Assembly (NCBI RefSeq): GCF_002979975.1
Contig: NZ_PCQD01000007.1
Coordinates: 124,001-188,000 of the forward strand
Direction of reading: 5' to 3'
From: Pseudomonas sp. MYb185
Lineage (GTDB): Bacteria > Pseudomonadota > Gammaproteobacteria > Pseudomonadales > Pseudomonadaceae
Length of the DNA stretch: 64,000 bases
Shown here: positions 33,974 through 43,209 of the stretch, piece by piece
Layout: each line of letters starts with the position of its first letter
How positions within the stretch are numbered: position 1 is the first letter of the stretch
The notes under the pieces: model-generated
Databases searched by the model: none
What the model saw: only the letters and a program-made list of their open reading frames with translations
What the model was told of the DNA's origin: nothing
Translations under genes and position numbers: made by a program

Positions 33974-34915
33974 ATGGCTGGCATAATGGACTCGGTGGAT
34001 CAGCGTACCCAGTTGGTCGGGCAGAACCGGCTCGAACTGCTGCTGTTCCGGCTCGGCGGGCGGCAGCTGTATGGCATCAACGTGTTCAAGGTGAAAGAGG
34101 TACTGCAATGCCCGCGCCTGACGCTGCTGCCCAAGCTGAATCCGATGGTGCGCGGCGTCGCGCATATCCGCGGCGGCACCTTGCCAATCATCGACCTGGG
34201 GCGGGCGACCGGTGGCCGTGGGCTGGAGGATCTGTCCACCGCCTTCGTCATCATCACTGAGTACAACAACCGGGTGCAGGGGTTTCTGGTGCGGGCCGTG
34301 GAGCGCATCGTCAACCTGAACTGGAGCGACGTACACCCGCCGCCACGCGGTACCGGGCGTGATCACTACCTGACGGCGGTGACCCACGTGGACGAACAGA
34401 TGGTGGAGATCATCGATGTGGAGAAGGTACTCGCCGAGGTCATCGCCGGCGAGGAGCCGGCACCGCAGCGTGCTGCCGATGCCACCACCCTGGCGGCGGC
34501 CACCAGCCGCAAGGTGCTGATCGTCGATGACTCCTCGGTGGCACGCAAGCAGATCATCCGTTGCCTGGATGCGCTGGGAGTGGAAGTCATCGCTCTGAAC
34601 GATGGTCGCCAGGCATTGGACTGGCTCAAGGCGCAGGCCGATGCCGGTGTGCGGCTGGCTGATGACCTGCTGATGATGATCTCGGATATCGAAATGCCCG
34701 AGATGGACGGCTACACTCTTACTGCTGAAGTGAGAAATGACCCACGAATGAAGGACTTGCATGTCATGCTGCACACATCGCTCTCGGGCGTGTTCAACCA
34801 GGCCATGGTACGCAAGGTCGGCGCGGATGATTTTCTCGCCAAGTTCATTCCCGATGAGTTGGCTGATCGGGTGATCCAACGTCTGCAGGCAGTATGCGAG
34901 GGTGGTAATGCTTGA
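33974..34915 (+). CDS. cheV: Chemotaxis coupling protein CheV (CheW + receiver)
   Basis: The 313-residue protein has a CheW domain at about 15-160 (LLFRLGGRQLYGINVFKVKEVL, GVAHIRGGTLPIIDLGRATGG) and a receiver domain at about 180-310 with VLIVDDSSVARKQIIRCL, phosphoacceptor Asp in MISDIEMPEMDGYTL and the Lys of DDFLAKFIPDE. It couples chemoreceptors to CheA and is tuned by phosphorylation. AGGAG lies eight bases before the ATG. The cheV-cheR pair before flgB matches the Pseudomonas and Vibrio layout. Confidence 0.93.
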   Translation: MAGIMDSVDQRTQLVGQNRLELLLFRLGGRQLYGINVFKVKEVLQCPRLTLLPKLNPMVRGVAHIRGGTLPIIDLGRATGGRGLEDLSTAFVIITEYNNRVQGFLVRAVERIVNLNWSDVHPPPRGTGRDHYLTAVTHVDEQMVEIIDVEKVLAEVIAGEEPAPQRAADATTLAAATSRKVLIVDDSSVARKQIIRCLDALGVEVIALNDGRQALDWLKAQADAGVRLADDLLMMISDIEMPEMDGYTLTAEVRNDPRMKDLHVMLHTSLSGVFNQAMVRKVGADDFLAKFIPDELADRVIQRLQAVCEGGNA

Positions 34916-34951
34916 ATTCTTTTTCCCCATCTGGAGTCCGGAGCCGAGTGT

Positions 34952-35779
34952 GTGAGCGCGGCTGATCAGGATTTCAACCTGTTCCGGGATTTTCTCGAAC
35001 GGACCTGCGGCATCGTGCTGGGGGACAACAAGCAGTACCTGGTCGCCAGCCGGCTCAATCGCCTGCTGGAGCAGCGCGGCATCAACGGCCTGGGCGAGCT
35101 GATGCGGCGTATCCAGCAGCAGCCGCATTCCGGTCTGCGCGAGATCGTGGTGGACGCCATGACCACCAATGAAACGCTGTGGTTCCGGGATGTCTACCCC
35201 TTCGAGGTGCTGAAGAACCGGCTGATTCCCGAATTCATCAGGAACCAGCCAGGTCAGCGCCTGCGTATCTGGTCGGCAGCCTGCTCCTCGGGTCAGGAAC
35301 CCTATTCGCTGAGCATGGCCATCGATGAGTTCGAGCGTACCAATCCGGGGCAGCTGCGCGCTGGCGGGCAGATCGTCGCCACGGAAATCTCCAGCAATAT
35401 GCTGACCGCCGCCAGGTCTGCCCGGTACGACAGCCTGGCGATCGCCCGGGGGCTGTCCCAGGAGCGGTTGACACGCTATTTCGACGAAGCTCCGCCCGGT
35501 CAATGGACGGTGAAGATGCCGGTGCGTAGCCGTGTGGAGTTCCGTCAGCTCAATCTGCTCGACAGCTACAGCATTCTCGGCAAGTTCGATATCGTATTCT
35601 GCCGCAACGTGCTGATCTATTTTTCGGCGGATGTGAAGAAGGATATCCTGCGGCGCATCCACGCTACCCTCAAGCCCGGAGGCTACCTGATGCTCGGCGC
35701 ATCCGAGGCGCTGAACGGACTGCCTGAGCTGTACAGCATGGTGCAATGCAACCCGGGGATCATTTACCAGGCTATCTGA
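34952..35779 (+). CDS. cheR: Chemoreceptor methyltransferase CheR
   Basis: This 275-residue protein starts at GTG 34952. The N-terminal helical domain (FNLFRDFLERTCGIVLGDNKQYLV) is followed by the SAM-binding domain with RIWSAACSSGQEPYSLSMAI and DIVFCRNVLIYFSADVKKDIL, ending in GGYLMLGASEALNGL. It transfers methyl groups from SAM to receptor glutamates for adaptation. It lies 36 bases after cheV and probably shares its transcript. Confidence 0.94.
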   Translation: MSAADQDFNLFRDFLERTCGIVLGDNKQYLVASRLNRLLEQRGINGLGELMRRIQQQPHSGLREIVVDAMTTNETLWFRDVYPFEVLKNRLIPEFIRNQPGQRLRIWSAACSSGQEPYSLSMAIDEFERTNPGQLRAGGQIVATEISSNMLTAARSARYDSLAIARGLSQERLTRYFDEAPPGQWTVKMPVRSRVEFRQLNLLDSYSILGKFDIVFCRNVLIYFSADVKKDILRRIHATLKPGGYLMLGASEALNGLPELYSMVQCNPGIIYQAI

Positions 35780-35814
35780 TAGGGTGTGGCGTGCCGGCTG
35801 GCCGGTCGCTGCCC

Positions 35815-35845
35815 TCGGGTTGTCGAGCGCCTGCTCGACGACCTC
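35815..35845. repeat. Single REP-like hairpin before flgB
   Basis: CGGGTTGTCGAGCGCCTGCT begins a unit, followed by CGACGACC, that matches the first hairpin of the tandem array at 39086-39628 (GTCGAGC...GCTCGAC form, here with loop GCCT). It is an isolated copy of the same repeat family in the cheR-flgB gap. Confidence 0.6.
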
Positions 35846-35990
35846 TGCAGCTCGAAGGTCGCAGATGCCCGGCAGCCCCAGGCAGTGGCATTGCCGTTTG
35901 CCGCCGGGCCTTGCCGTCAGGCGGAAATCCCTTGCCGCTTTCTTCTCCCTGCCTTTTCCAATTCCCTGAAAACAGAGGCTTTCAGCCTGC

Positions 35991-36007
35991 TGGCACAGCT
36001 ATTGCTT
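35991..36007 (+). promoter_or_regulatory. Sigma-54 promoter of flgBCDE
   Basis: TGGCAC (35991-35996), 5 bases, then TTGCTT (36002-36007) is a near-perfect -24/-12 element, 53 bases before the flgB ATG. Class II flagellar operons of Pseudomonas are RpoN- and FleQ/FleR-dependent, so this fits known regulation. The rest of the 280-base cheR-flgB gap shows only the REP-like element. Confidence 0.88.
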
Positions 36008-36059
36008 AGATAACGGCAATAGGACTCTGGCCGTCGTGGCCACAGTGAGGAATGCCATC

Positions 36060-36464
36060 ATGAGTTTGAGTTTCGACCGCGCCCTCGGGCTGCATGAAAA
36101 GGCCCTGGCCTTTCGCGCTGACCGTGCCGCGGTGCTGGCCAACAACATCGCCAACGCCGATACGCCCAACTACCAGGCCCGTGACCTGGATTTCGCCAGT
36201 GTGCTGGAAGCCCAGCAGAGCGGCGCCGACCAGTCGTTCCAGGCGAGCCGCACCCATGCCCGGCACCTGGCTGCCGAGGGCTTCATCGATCAGGCCGCCG
36301 GCCTGCGCTATCGGCTGCCGACCCAGCCGTCGATCGATGGCAACACCGTTGAAGTCCAGGCCGAGCAGGCCCGCTATACGGAAAACGCCATCGACTTCCA
36401 GGCCAGCTTCACCTTCCTCAACAGTAAATTCAAGGGGCTGATGACGGCCCTGCGCGGAGACTGA
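36060..36464 (+). CDS. flgB: Flagellar proximal rod protein FlgB
   Basis: ATG 36060 (GAGG upstream) gives 134 residues starting MSLSFDRALGLHEKAL. The conserved rod motif RAAVLANNIANADTPNYQARDLDF is near residue 25-48, and the C-terminal helix pairs with it. FlgB is the first rod subunit above the MS ring. It is the first gene after the sigma-54 promoter and is followed by flgC after two bases. Confidence 0.94.
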   Translation: MSLSFDRALGLHEKALAFRADRAAVLANNIANADTPNYQARDLDFASVLEAQQSGADQSFQASRTHARHLAAEGFIDQAAGLRYRLPTQPSIDGNTVEVQAEQARYTENAIDFQASFTFLNSKFKGLMTALRGD

Positions 36465-36466
36465 GC

Positions 36467-36907
36467 ATGTCCCTCAACCAGATATTCGACATTGCCGGTT
36501 CCGGCATGAACGCGCAGTCACTGCGGCTCAATACCGTGGCCAGCAACATCGCCAATGCTGAAACCGTATCCAGCAGTATCGACCAGACCTACCGCGCCCG
36601 GCAGGCGGTGTTCGCCACGGTATTCAGCGAGCAGCAGGGGCTCGGCGGCTCGCTGTTCGCGCCCAGCGACAAGGCCGGGCAGGGCGTGGAGGTGCTTGGC
36701 GTGGTGGAATCCGACGCCGAGCTGCAGGCGCGCTACGAGCCGGATCATCCGATGGCCAATGAAGAAGGCTACGTGTACTACCCGAACGTGAACGTGGTGG
36801 AGGAGATGGCCAACATGATGGCTGCCTCCCGCGCCTATCAGACCAATGTGGAAATCATGAATACCGCCAAGACCATGCTGCAGCGCGTGCTGACGCTGGG
36901 TCAGTAA
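36467..36907 (+). CDS. flgC: Flagellar proximal rod protein FlgC
   Basis: The 146-residue protein begins MSLNQIFDIAGSGMNAQSLRLNTVASNIANAET, the N-terminal rod/hook signature. It ends with the axial C-terminal helix (VEEMANMMAASRAYQTNVEIMNTAKTML). The size is typical for FlgC. It is tightly packed between flgB and flgD. Confidence 0.95.
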   Translation: MSLNQIFDIAGSGMNAQSLRLNTVASNIANAETVSSSIDQTYRARQAVFATVFSEQQGLGGSLFAPSDKAGQGVEVLGVVESDAELQARYEPDHPMANEEGYVYYPNVNVVEEMANMMAASRAYQTNVEIMNTAKTMLQRVLTLGQ

Positions 36908-36919
36908 GGGAGTGGGCAG

Positions 36920-37600
36920 ATGAGCAATAACATCAGCGTTGGCAACAGCCTGCTGGATCAGTACCAGGTGGACCAGAGTCGCTTTGCCAAGGGCGACGAG
37001 CTGGGCAAGAACGAGTTTCTTCAGTTGCTGGTTGCGCAGCTGAACAACCAGGATCCGCTGTCGCCCCAGGAAAATGGCGAGTTCATTGCCCAGCTGGCGC
37101 AGTTCAGTACCGTTGAAGGTATCGAGAAGATGAACAGCACCATGGATTCCATGGTCAGCAGCTTCCAGTCCTCCCAGGCGCTGCAGGCATCGTCGCTGGT
37201 AGGTCGTACCGTGATTATCCCAACGGATGAGGCGATGGTGGATACGGATAGCGACTTCACCGGCCAGTTGGCTCTGCCTCATGCCAGTCCCGCGGTGGTG
37301 GTCAATGTGTATGACGAGGCCGGCAGCGTGGTCGCCACCATCAATATGGGGGGGCTGGACGCAGGCATCCATGAGTTCGTCTGGGATGGTCAGGATGCCA
37401 GCGGCAATCCTTTGCCGTCCGGCAAATACACCTTCGAGGCGCAGGCCAGCATCGACGGCGAGACCAAGCAGTTGGCCACGCTGCTACCGGCCAACGTCGA
37501 TAGCGTCTCCCTTGGTGTGGGCCATGGCGGTGAAATGGTTCTCAACCTGGCCGGGCTGGGCAGTATCGGCCTGTCAGAAGTCTTTTCAATCGGTAAGTAA
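36920..37600 (+). CDS. flgD: Hook assembly scaffold FlgD
   Basis: This 226-residue protein has the N-terminal FlgD motif ELGKNEFLQLLVAQLNNQDPL, a central region and the C-terminal FlgD-Ig/Tudor-like domain with DEAGSVVATINMGGLDAGIHEFVWDG. FlgD caps the growing hook and is discarded when FlgK binds. It lies between flgC and flgE, with ATG 12 bases after the flgC stop. Confidence 0.93.
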   Translation: MSNNISVGNSLLDQYQVDQSRFAKGDELGKNEFLQLLVAQLNNQDPLSPQENGEFIAQLAQFSTVEGIEKMNSTMDSMVSSFQSSQALQASSLVGRTVIIPTDEAMVDTDSDFTGQLALPHASPAVVVNVYDEAGSVVATINMGGLDAGIHEFVWDGQDASGNPLPSGKYTFEAQASIDGETKQLATLLPANVDSVSLGVGHGGEMVLNLAGLGSIGLSEVFSIGK

Positions 37601-37632
37601 CGTCGTCCGACACGTCACAACAGGAGTTGATC

Positions 37633-39051
37633 ATGTCTTTCAATATTGGTCTCAGTGGTATCCGGGCGGCTTCCTCCGATCTGAATATCACCGGTAACAA
37701 CATCGCCAACGCCAGCACCGTGGGCTTCAAGAGCTCCCGTGCGGAATTCGCCGATGTCTATGCGGCATCGATCCTCGGCACCGGCAGCAATGCCCAGGGC
37801 AGCGGGGTATTGCTGAACAACGTCGCGCAGATCTTCACCCAGGGCAATATCAACTACACCGAGAACAGCCTGGACCTGGCGATCAACGGCAACGGCTTCT
37901 TCGTTACCAGCAACAATGGTGCACTGAGCTATACCCGCGCCGGCTACTTCGGTACCGACCGTCAGGGCTATATCGTCAACAACAACGGCGAGCGCCTGCA
38001 GGGTTATGGTGTCAATGCGGTGACCGGCCGGATCAACGAGGGGGTGCCGACCGACCTGCGGGTGGATACCCGGGCGGCGAATCCGAACCGCACCAGCGAG
38101 GTCAGCTCCACGTTGAACCTGAATTCCACCGCCGTGCGGCCGGTGGCGGCGCAGAATGTCTATGATTCGACCTTCGCTACCGAGTATAGCGCCTATATCA
38201 ACGATAACGGCTTTGACCCGGATAACCTCAGTGCAGACGAAGCGGCAGAGGCCAGAGCCCATGCTGAACCCTTGGCCCTGGAGGCCTCCCGAGACGCAGC
38301 GCGCAGTGGTTTCGATCCGTCGGACTCCTCCACCTACAACAGCTCCACCTCGGTCAACGTCTATGACAGCCTGGGCAATGCCCACGTGATGACCAAGTAC
38401 TTCGTCAAGACCGATGCCAACAGCTGGGATATGCATATCCTCATCGACGGCCGCAATCTGGATGGGGTGCTGGCTACCGATCCGAACTTCTCCAGTGAAC
38501 CAGCGGAGCTGACCTTCAATAGCGCCGGCGCACTGATCGGTGGGCAGGTCACCAGTATAGATGACTGGCAGCCACTGGATTCCAATGGCCAGCCGGCTGG
38601 CGCCGAGACACAGACGCTGGCCCTGGATCTGACCGGTTCATCCCAGTACGCCTCCAGTTTCGGGGTGACCTCGGTGGTGCAGGACGGCTACACCACCGGC
38701 GAACTGGCTGGCCTGGAAATCGATGACCAGGGCATGCTGATCGCCCGCTACACCAACGGCCAGACCAAGACCCAGGGCCAGCTGGTGCTGGCCACCTTCG
38801 CCAACCAGCAGGGGCTCAAGCCGCTGGGTGATACCGCCTGGGCCCAGTCCAGTGCGTCTGGCGAGCCGGTGATCGGTGTGCCGGGCAGCGGCACCCAGGG
38901 GTTGGTGCAGTCGGGCGCGCTGGAGCAGTCCAACGTCGATCTGTCGGAAATGTTGATCAACCTGATCGTGGCCCAGCGCAACTACCAGGCTAACGCCAAG
39001 ACCATCCAGACCGAAGATGCGGTAACCCAGACCATCATCAACCTGCGCTGA
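37633..39051 (+). CDS. flgE: Flagellar hook protein FlgE
   Basis: ATG 37633 (AGGAG upstream) gives 472 residues, starting MSFNIGLSGIRAASSDLNIT and including the rod/hook motif GNNIANASTVGFKSSRAEF. The variable hook domain occupies the middle. The end carries the conserved NLIVAQRNYQANAKTIQTED helix. It is the last gene of the flgBCDE unit; a REP array and a strong terminator follow. Confidence 0.95.
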   Translation: MSFNIGLSGIRAASSDLNITGNNIANASTVGFKSSRAEFADVYAASILGTGSNAQGSGVLLNNVAQIFTQGNINYTENSLDLAINGNGFFVTSNNGALSYTRAGYFGTDRQGYIVNNNGERLQGYGVNAVTGRINEGVPTDLRVDTRAANPNRTSEVSSTLNLNSTAVRPVAAQNVYDSTFATEYSAYINDNGFDPDNLSADEAAEARAHAEPLALEASRDAARSGFDPSDSSTYNSSTSVNVYDSLGNAHVMTKYFVKTDANSWDMHILIDGRNLDGVLATDPNFSSEPAELTFNSAGALIGGQVTSIDDWQPLDSNGQPAGAETQTLALDLTGSSQYASSFGVTSVVQDGYTTGELAGLEIDDQGMLIARYTNGQTKTQGQLVLATFANQQGLKPLGDTAWAQSSASGEPVIGVPGSGTQGLVQSGALEQSNVDLSEMLINLIVAQRNYQANAKTIQTEDAVTQTIINLR

Positions 39052-39085
39052 TTTGCAGGTTGGGGGTGGGGCTTAGCGCTACCTG

Positions 39086-39628
39086 CGGGTTGTCGAGCAC
39101 CCGCTCGACGACGGGGTTCCCCCGGGGTCCGCAGGCGTAGCGCAGGGGCGCTACACCCCGAAAGCGGCACAATGCCTTCGGGTTGTCGAGCACCCGCTCG
39201 ACGACGGGGTGCCCCCGGGGCCCGCAGGCGTAGCGCAGGGGCGCTGCATCCCGAAAGCGGCACAATGTCTTCGGGTTGTCGAGCACCCGCTCGACGACGG
39301 GGTACCCCCAGGGTCCGCAGGCGTAGCGCAGGGGCGCTACACCCCGAAAGCGGCACAATGCCTTCGGGTTGTCGAGCGCTTGCTCGACGATGGGGTGCCC
39401 CCGGGGCTCCGCAGGCGTAGCGCAGGGGCGCTGCATCCCGAAAGCGGCACAATGTCTTCGGGTTGTCGAGCACCCGCTCGACGACGGGGTGTCCCCGGGG
39501 CCCGCAGGCGTAGCGCAGGGGCGCTACACCCCGAAAGCGGCACAATGCCTTCGGGTTGTCGAGCACCCGCTCGACGACGGGGTACCCCCAGGCTCCGCAG
39601 GCGTAGCGCAGGGGCGCTATACCCCGGG
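39086..39628. repeat. Tandem array of six 93-bp REP-like two-hairpin units between flgE and flgF
   Basis: Units start at 39086, 39179, 39272, 39365, 39459 and 39552 (period 93-94). Each unit has hairpin one, GTCGAGC-ACCC-GCTCGAC, and hairpin two, GTAGCGC-AGGG-GCGCTAC, about 35 bases apart, joined by conserved CCCGAAAGCGGCACAATG-type spacers. The fourth unit has loop variants (GTCGAGC-GCTT-GCTCGAC). Hairpin one is the Pseudomonas REP type, also seen once before flgB. No gene is present; open frames across it are repeat translations. Confidence 0.85.
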
Positions 39629-39630
39629 AG

Positions 39631-39686
39631 GGCGGCAACAGCGGCAAGGTATTTGCCGCTGTTGCCGCCTTCTTTTTTTGTTTTTT
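39631..39686 (+). terminator. Strong Rho-independent terminator after flgE and the REP array
   Basis: A perfect 17-bp stem (39631-39647 with 39653-39669, built on GGCGGCAACA and GCGGCAA) with a 5-base loop is followed by a T-rich run. It should end the flgBCDE transcript and isolate flgF, which has its own promoter. Confidence 0.88.
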
Positions 39687-39730
39687 CGGTAACTAATTGA
39701 TTACATTGAATATATATCTTTCCCTTTGAG

Positions 39731-39748
39731 TTGGCATGAACTCTGCTT
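39731..39748 (+). promoter_or_regulatory. Sigma-54-type promoter of flgFGHIJKL
   Basis: TTGGCAT-N4-TCTGCTT places the invariant GG (39733-39734) and GC (39745-39746) ten bases apart, the RpoN -24/-12 spacing. It lies 67 bases before the flgF start and after the strong terminator, consistent with a separate class III operon. Confidence 0.7.
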
Positions 39749-39814
39749 GGATAACTCTGAAATCATTCAGAGCGGCAATTTCCTGTCGTCGGATTGCCGA
39801 AGCGGAGTCAGAGC

Positions 39815-40555
39815 GTGGACAAATCACTCTTCATTTCCATGAGCGGAGCCAGTCAGAACATGCTGGCCCAGCGCGCCCATGCCAACAATCTGGCCAACGT
39901 CGCCACCACCGGGTTTCGCCGGGATTTTGAACAGGCGCGGTCCATGCCGGTATTCGGTGACAGTTTTCCGACGCGGGTCTACGCCATGACCGAACGCCCT
40001 GGTACCGATCTCTCCGCCGGCACGCTGCAGGAAACCGGCCGTGACCTGGACGTGGCCATCAATGGTGAAGGCTGGATCGCGGTGCAGGCGCCTGACGGCA
40101 GCGAAGCCTATACCCGCGCCGGCAGTCTGAATATCGATGTGTTCGGCATCCTGCGCACCAGCGGTGGTTTGCCGGTACTCGGCAACGCCGGGCCGATTGC
40201 CTTGCCGCCAGCGGACAAGGTGGAGATCGGTACCGACGGCACCATCACCTTCCGTGCCCAGGGTGAAGCGCCGAACGTGCTGGCCGAGATCGACCGCATC
40301 AAACTGGTACAGCCGGAGCTGGGCACCATGCGCAAGGGCGAGGATGGCCTGATGCGCATGAATGACGGCCAGCCACTGCCGGCCGATGGTGCCGTGACCC
40401 TGGTTACCGGATTTCTCGAGGGCAGTAACGTCAATGCGGTGGAAGAGATGACCGCCATGCTGTCACTGGCGCGCCAGTTCGAGCTGCACGTCAAGATGAT
40501 GCGCACCGCCGAAGAGAACGCCCAGACCACCAACAAGCTTTTGCAGATCAGCTGA
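39815..40555 (+). CDS. flgF: Flagellar proximal rod protein FlgF
   Basis: I chose GTG 39815, with GGAG just upstream, giving 246 residues beginning MDKSLFISMSGASQNMLAQR; the frame extends to TTG 39794. The rod motif AHANNLANVATTGFRRDFEQ is present, followed by the D1-like region LDVAINGEGWIAVQAPDG. The C-terminal axial helix ends RTAEENAQTTNKLLQIS. It opens the second flg operon. Confidence 0.93.
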   Translation: MDKSLFISMSGASQNMLAQRAHANNLANVATTGFRRDFEQARSMPVFGDSFPTRVYAMTERPGTDLSAGTLQETGRDLDVAINGEGWIAVQAPDGSEAYTRAGSLNIDVFGILRTSGGLPVLGNAGPIALPPADKVEIGTDGTITFRAQGEAPNVLAEIDRIKLVQPELGTMRKGEDGLMRMNDGQPLPADGAVTLVTGFLEGSNVNAVEEMTAMLSLARQFELHVKMMRTAEENAQTTNKLLQIS

Positions 40556-40604
40556 TCAGCCTTCACCAGTCGTGTCAGGCCACTGACATGCGAGGAGACC
40601 GCAC

Positions 40605-41390
40605 ATGCACGCAGCACTTTGGGTAAGCAAGACCGGTTTGTCCGCCCAGGACACCATGCTCACCACCATTTCCAACAACCTGGCGAACGTCTCGACCACC
40701 GGCTTCAAGCGCGACCGTCCCGAGTTCGAGGACCTGCTGTACCAGATCAAGCGCCAGCCCGGTGCGCAGAGCACCCAGGACACCCAGTTGCCCTCCGGTC
40801 TGCAGCTGGGCACCGGGGTGCGCATCGCCGGTACCCAGAAGATCTTCACCGCCGGCACCCTGCAGACCACCGAGCAGCCGCTGGATATGGCCATCAATGG
40901 CCGTGGTTTCTTCCAGATCCTGATGCCCGACGGCAATATCGGCTATACCCGCGACGGCAGTTTTCACCTGGACTCCGATGGCCGCATCGTCACTTCCAAC
41001 GGCTACCCGCTGGAGCCGGGCATCGACCTGCCGCAGGACGTGCAGACCTTCACCGTGGGTGAGGACGGTACCGTATCGATCTCGGTATTCGGTGATGCCG
41101 GCGTGCAGGAGCTGGGTGTGATCCAGACCGCCGACTTCATCAACCCGGCCGGGCTGCAGGCGATCGGCAGCAACCTGTTCCTGGAAACCGCCTCCAGTGG
41201 CGCGCCGCAGGTCGGCAACCCTGGCGAGAACGGCCTGGGCACGGTGCTGCAGAACACCCTGGAAAACTCCAACGTCAGTGTGGTCGAGGAACTGGTGAAC
41301 ATGATCACCACCCAGCGCGCCTACGAAATGAACTCCAAGGTCATTTCCACCGCCGACCAGATGCTGCAATACATCAGCCAGAACCTCTAA
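40605..41390 (+). CDS. flgG: Flagellar distal rod protein FlgG
   Basis: The 261-residue protein starts MHAALWVSKTGLSAQDTM and carries the rod motif TTISNNLANVSTTGFKRDRPEF. The FlgG-specific region DLLYQIKRQPGAQS follows it. The C-terminal helix VEELVNMITTQRAYEMNSKVIST matches the family. It forms the long distal rod through the P and L rings. It lies 49 bases after flgF. Confidence 0.95.
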   Translation: MHAALWVSKTGLSAQDTMLTTISNNLANVSTTGFKRDRPEFEDLLYQIKRQPGAQSTQDTQLPSGLQLGTGVRIAGTQKIFTAGTLQTTEQPLDMAINGRGFFQILMPDGNIGYTRDGSFHLDSDGRIVTSNGYPLEPGIDLPQDVQTFTVGEDGTVSISVFGDAGVQELGVIQTADFINPAGLQAIGSNLFLETASSGAPQVGNPGENGLGTVLQNTLENSNVSVVEELVNMITTQRAYEMNSKVISTADQMLQYISQNL

Positions 41391-41415
41391 GTGATCGGTT
41401 CCCGGAGTGAATGAG

Positions 41416-42090
41416 ATGAAAGCCCTGCGTGCGACCCTGTTGATGCTCTGTGTGGCCAGCCTGGCGGCCTGCGTGCAGACCCCGCCCAAGCCGGATGATC
41501 CGGCCTACGCGCCGGTGATGCCGCGCACGCCGGTACCCCAGGAACTGAACAACGGTGCCATCTATCAGGCGGGTTTCGATATGCAGCTGTTCGATGACCG
41601 TAAGGCCAATCGGGTCGGCGATGTGATCACCGTGGTCCTCACCGAGCAGATGAGGGCACAGAAGAAGGCCGAGAACGAGATCAGCAAGAGCAGCAATACC
41701 AGTATCGCCAATCCCATGTTGTTCGGCCGCAGTGGCATCGCCGGGATCAATACCGGCGTCGAACTTGCAGGCAGCCGCGGTTTCAACGGCGAGGCCGATG
41801 CCAACCAGAGCAACAGTCTGAGTGGCTCGATCACTGTCACCGTCGCCGATGTGCTGCCCAATGGTCTGCTGGCGGTGCGTGGTGAGAAGTGGATCACGCT
41901 GAACAACGGTGATGAGCTGATCCGCCTCTCCGGTCTGATCCGGCCGGATGATGTGGGCTCCGACAATACCGTGCTGTCGACCCGGGTGGCCGATGCGCGC
42001 ATTACCTATTCCGGTACCGGTGCCTTTGCCAATGCCAGCAAGCCCGGCTGGCTGAGCCAGTTCTTCATGAGCCCGGTGTGGCCGTTCTAG
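41416..42090 (+). CDS. flgH: Flagellar L-ring lipoprotein FlgH
   Basis: ATG 41416 with GGAG eight bases upstream gives 224 residues; a GTG three codons earlier is possible. The lipoprotein signal [16 protein letters not shown] has lipobox LAAC. The mature protein has the L-ring domain with [19 protein letters not shown] and [22 protein letters not shown]. It forms the outer-membrane ring around the rod. The C-terminus overlaps the open frame upstream of flgI, but the flgI start chosen leaves a gap. Confidence 0.94.
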   Translation: MKALRATLLMLCVASLAACVQTPPKPDDPAYAPVMPRTPVPQELNNGAIYQAGFDMQLFDDRKANRVGDVITVVLTEQMRAQKKAENEISKSSNTSIANPMLFGRSGIAGINTGVELAGSRGFNGEADANQSNSLSGSITVTVADVLPNGLLAVRGEKWITLNNGDELIRLSGLIRPDDVGSDNTVLSTRVADARITYSGTGAFANASKPGWLSQFFMSPVWPF

Positions 42091-42101
42091 GAGCAATGCC
42101 C

Positions 42102-43199
42102 ATGCGTACTCTGTTGATCTGCCTGTGTCTGGCCCTGGTCAGCCCGCTGGCCCAGGCCGAGCGCCTGAAGGATATTGCCAGTATCGCCGGTATCCGCAGC
42201 AACCAGTTGATCGGCTATGGCCTGGTGGTTGGGCTGGATGGCTCGGGCGACCAGACCACCCAGACGCCGTTCACCGTACAGACCTTCAACAACATGCTGA
42301 CCCAGTTCGGTATCACCGTGCCCGAGGGTACCCGCATCCAGATGAAGAACGTCGCCGCGGTGGCGATACATGCCGATCTGCCGGCCTTCTCCAGCCCCGG
42401 CCAGACTATCGACATCACCGTATCCTCGATCGGTAATGCCAAGAGCCTGCGCGGCGGCAGTCTGCTGATGACGCCGCTGAAGGGGATCGATGGCCAGGTC
42501 TATGCCATTGCCCAGGGCAACCTGGTGGTTGGCGGTTTCGGTGCCGAAGGCGCGGACGGCTCACGTATCACGGTGAACGTGCCCAGCGTGGGCCGTATTC
42601 CCAACGGTGCGACCGTCGAGCGGGCGGTGGCCAACCCCTTTGCCAGTAGCGATCATCTGGTGTTCAACCTCAATCGCCCGGATTTCACCACCGCCAAGCG
42701 GGTGGTCGATCAGATCAACGATACCTTCGGGCCGGGCGTGGCCCAGGCCCTCAACGGTGGTTCGATACAGGTACGCGCACCACTGGACCCCAACCAGCGG
42801 GTCGATTACCTGGCCATGGTCGAGAACCTGCAGATCGAGCAGGGTAATGCCGCGGCCAAGGTGGTGATCAATTCGCGTACCGGTACCATCGTCATCGGCC
42901 AGGACGTGCGCGTCCAGCCAGCCGCCGTGACCCATGGCGGGCTGACCGTCACCATCAGCGAGAACTATCAGGTCAGCCAGCCGGAGCCGTTCAGCGGCGG
43001 CCAGACGGTGGTTACCCCGAGTTCGCAGATCAGCATCGAGGAAGGCGACAGTCGCATGTTCGTGTTCAACCCCGGCGTGTCGCTGGACGAGATCGTCCGC
43101 GCTGTGAACCAGGTAGGCGCAGCCCCCGGCGACCTGATGGCCATTCTCGAAGCCCTGAAGCAGGCCGGCGCGCTGAATGCCGATCTGGTCGTGATCTGA
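42102..43199 (+). CDS. flgI: Flagellar P-ring protein FlgI
   Basis: I chose ATG 42102, eight bases after AGGAG, giving 365 residues with a signal peptide ([18 protein letters not shown]). The ATG at 42096 is too close to the ribosome binding site. Family motifs include [42 protein letters not shown] and the C-terminal [27 protein letters not shown]. It forms the periplasmic ring with help from FlgA. Confidence 0.95.
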   Translation: MRTLLICLCLALVSPLAQAERLKDIASIAGIRSNQLIGYGLVVGLDGSGDQTTQTPFTVQTFNNMLTQFGITVPEGTRIQMKNVAAVAIHADLPAFSSPGQTIDITVSSIGNAKSLRGGSLLMTPLKGIDGQVYAIAQGNLVVGGFGAEGADGSRITVNVPSVGRIPNGATVERAVANPFASSDHLVFNLNRPDFTTAKRVVDQINDTFGPGVAQALNGGSIQVRAPLDPNQRVDYLAMVENLQIEQGNAAAKVVINSRTGTIVIGQDVRVQPAAVTHGGLTVTISENYQVSQPEPFSGGQTVVTPSSQISIEEGDSRMFVFNPGVSLDEIVRAVNQVGAAPGDLMAILEALKQAGALNADLVVI

Positions 43200-43209
43200 G
43201 GAGTAACCC

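Noticed and set aside
33911-35746. Open frame of 611 codons on the minus strand across cheV-cheR
   Set aside because: It is fully antisense to two well-supported genes, has no ribosome binding site and shows His/Gln-rich composition typical of shadow frames in GC-rich DNA.
39086-39628. Possible CRISPR array
   Set aside because: The whole 93-bp unit is conserved, including the segments that would be spacers, and each unit holds two hairpins. No cas genes are near. REP-type repeats explain it.
38982-39647. Arginine/alanine-rich open frames across the repeat array, both strands
   Set aside because: They are translations of six copies of a non-coding hairpin repeat and have no start signals; they simply repeat the 93-bp period.
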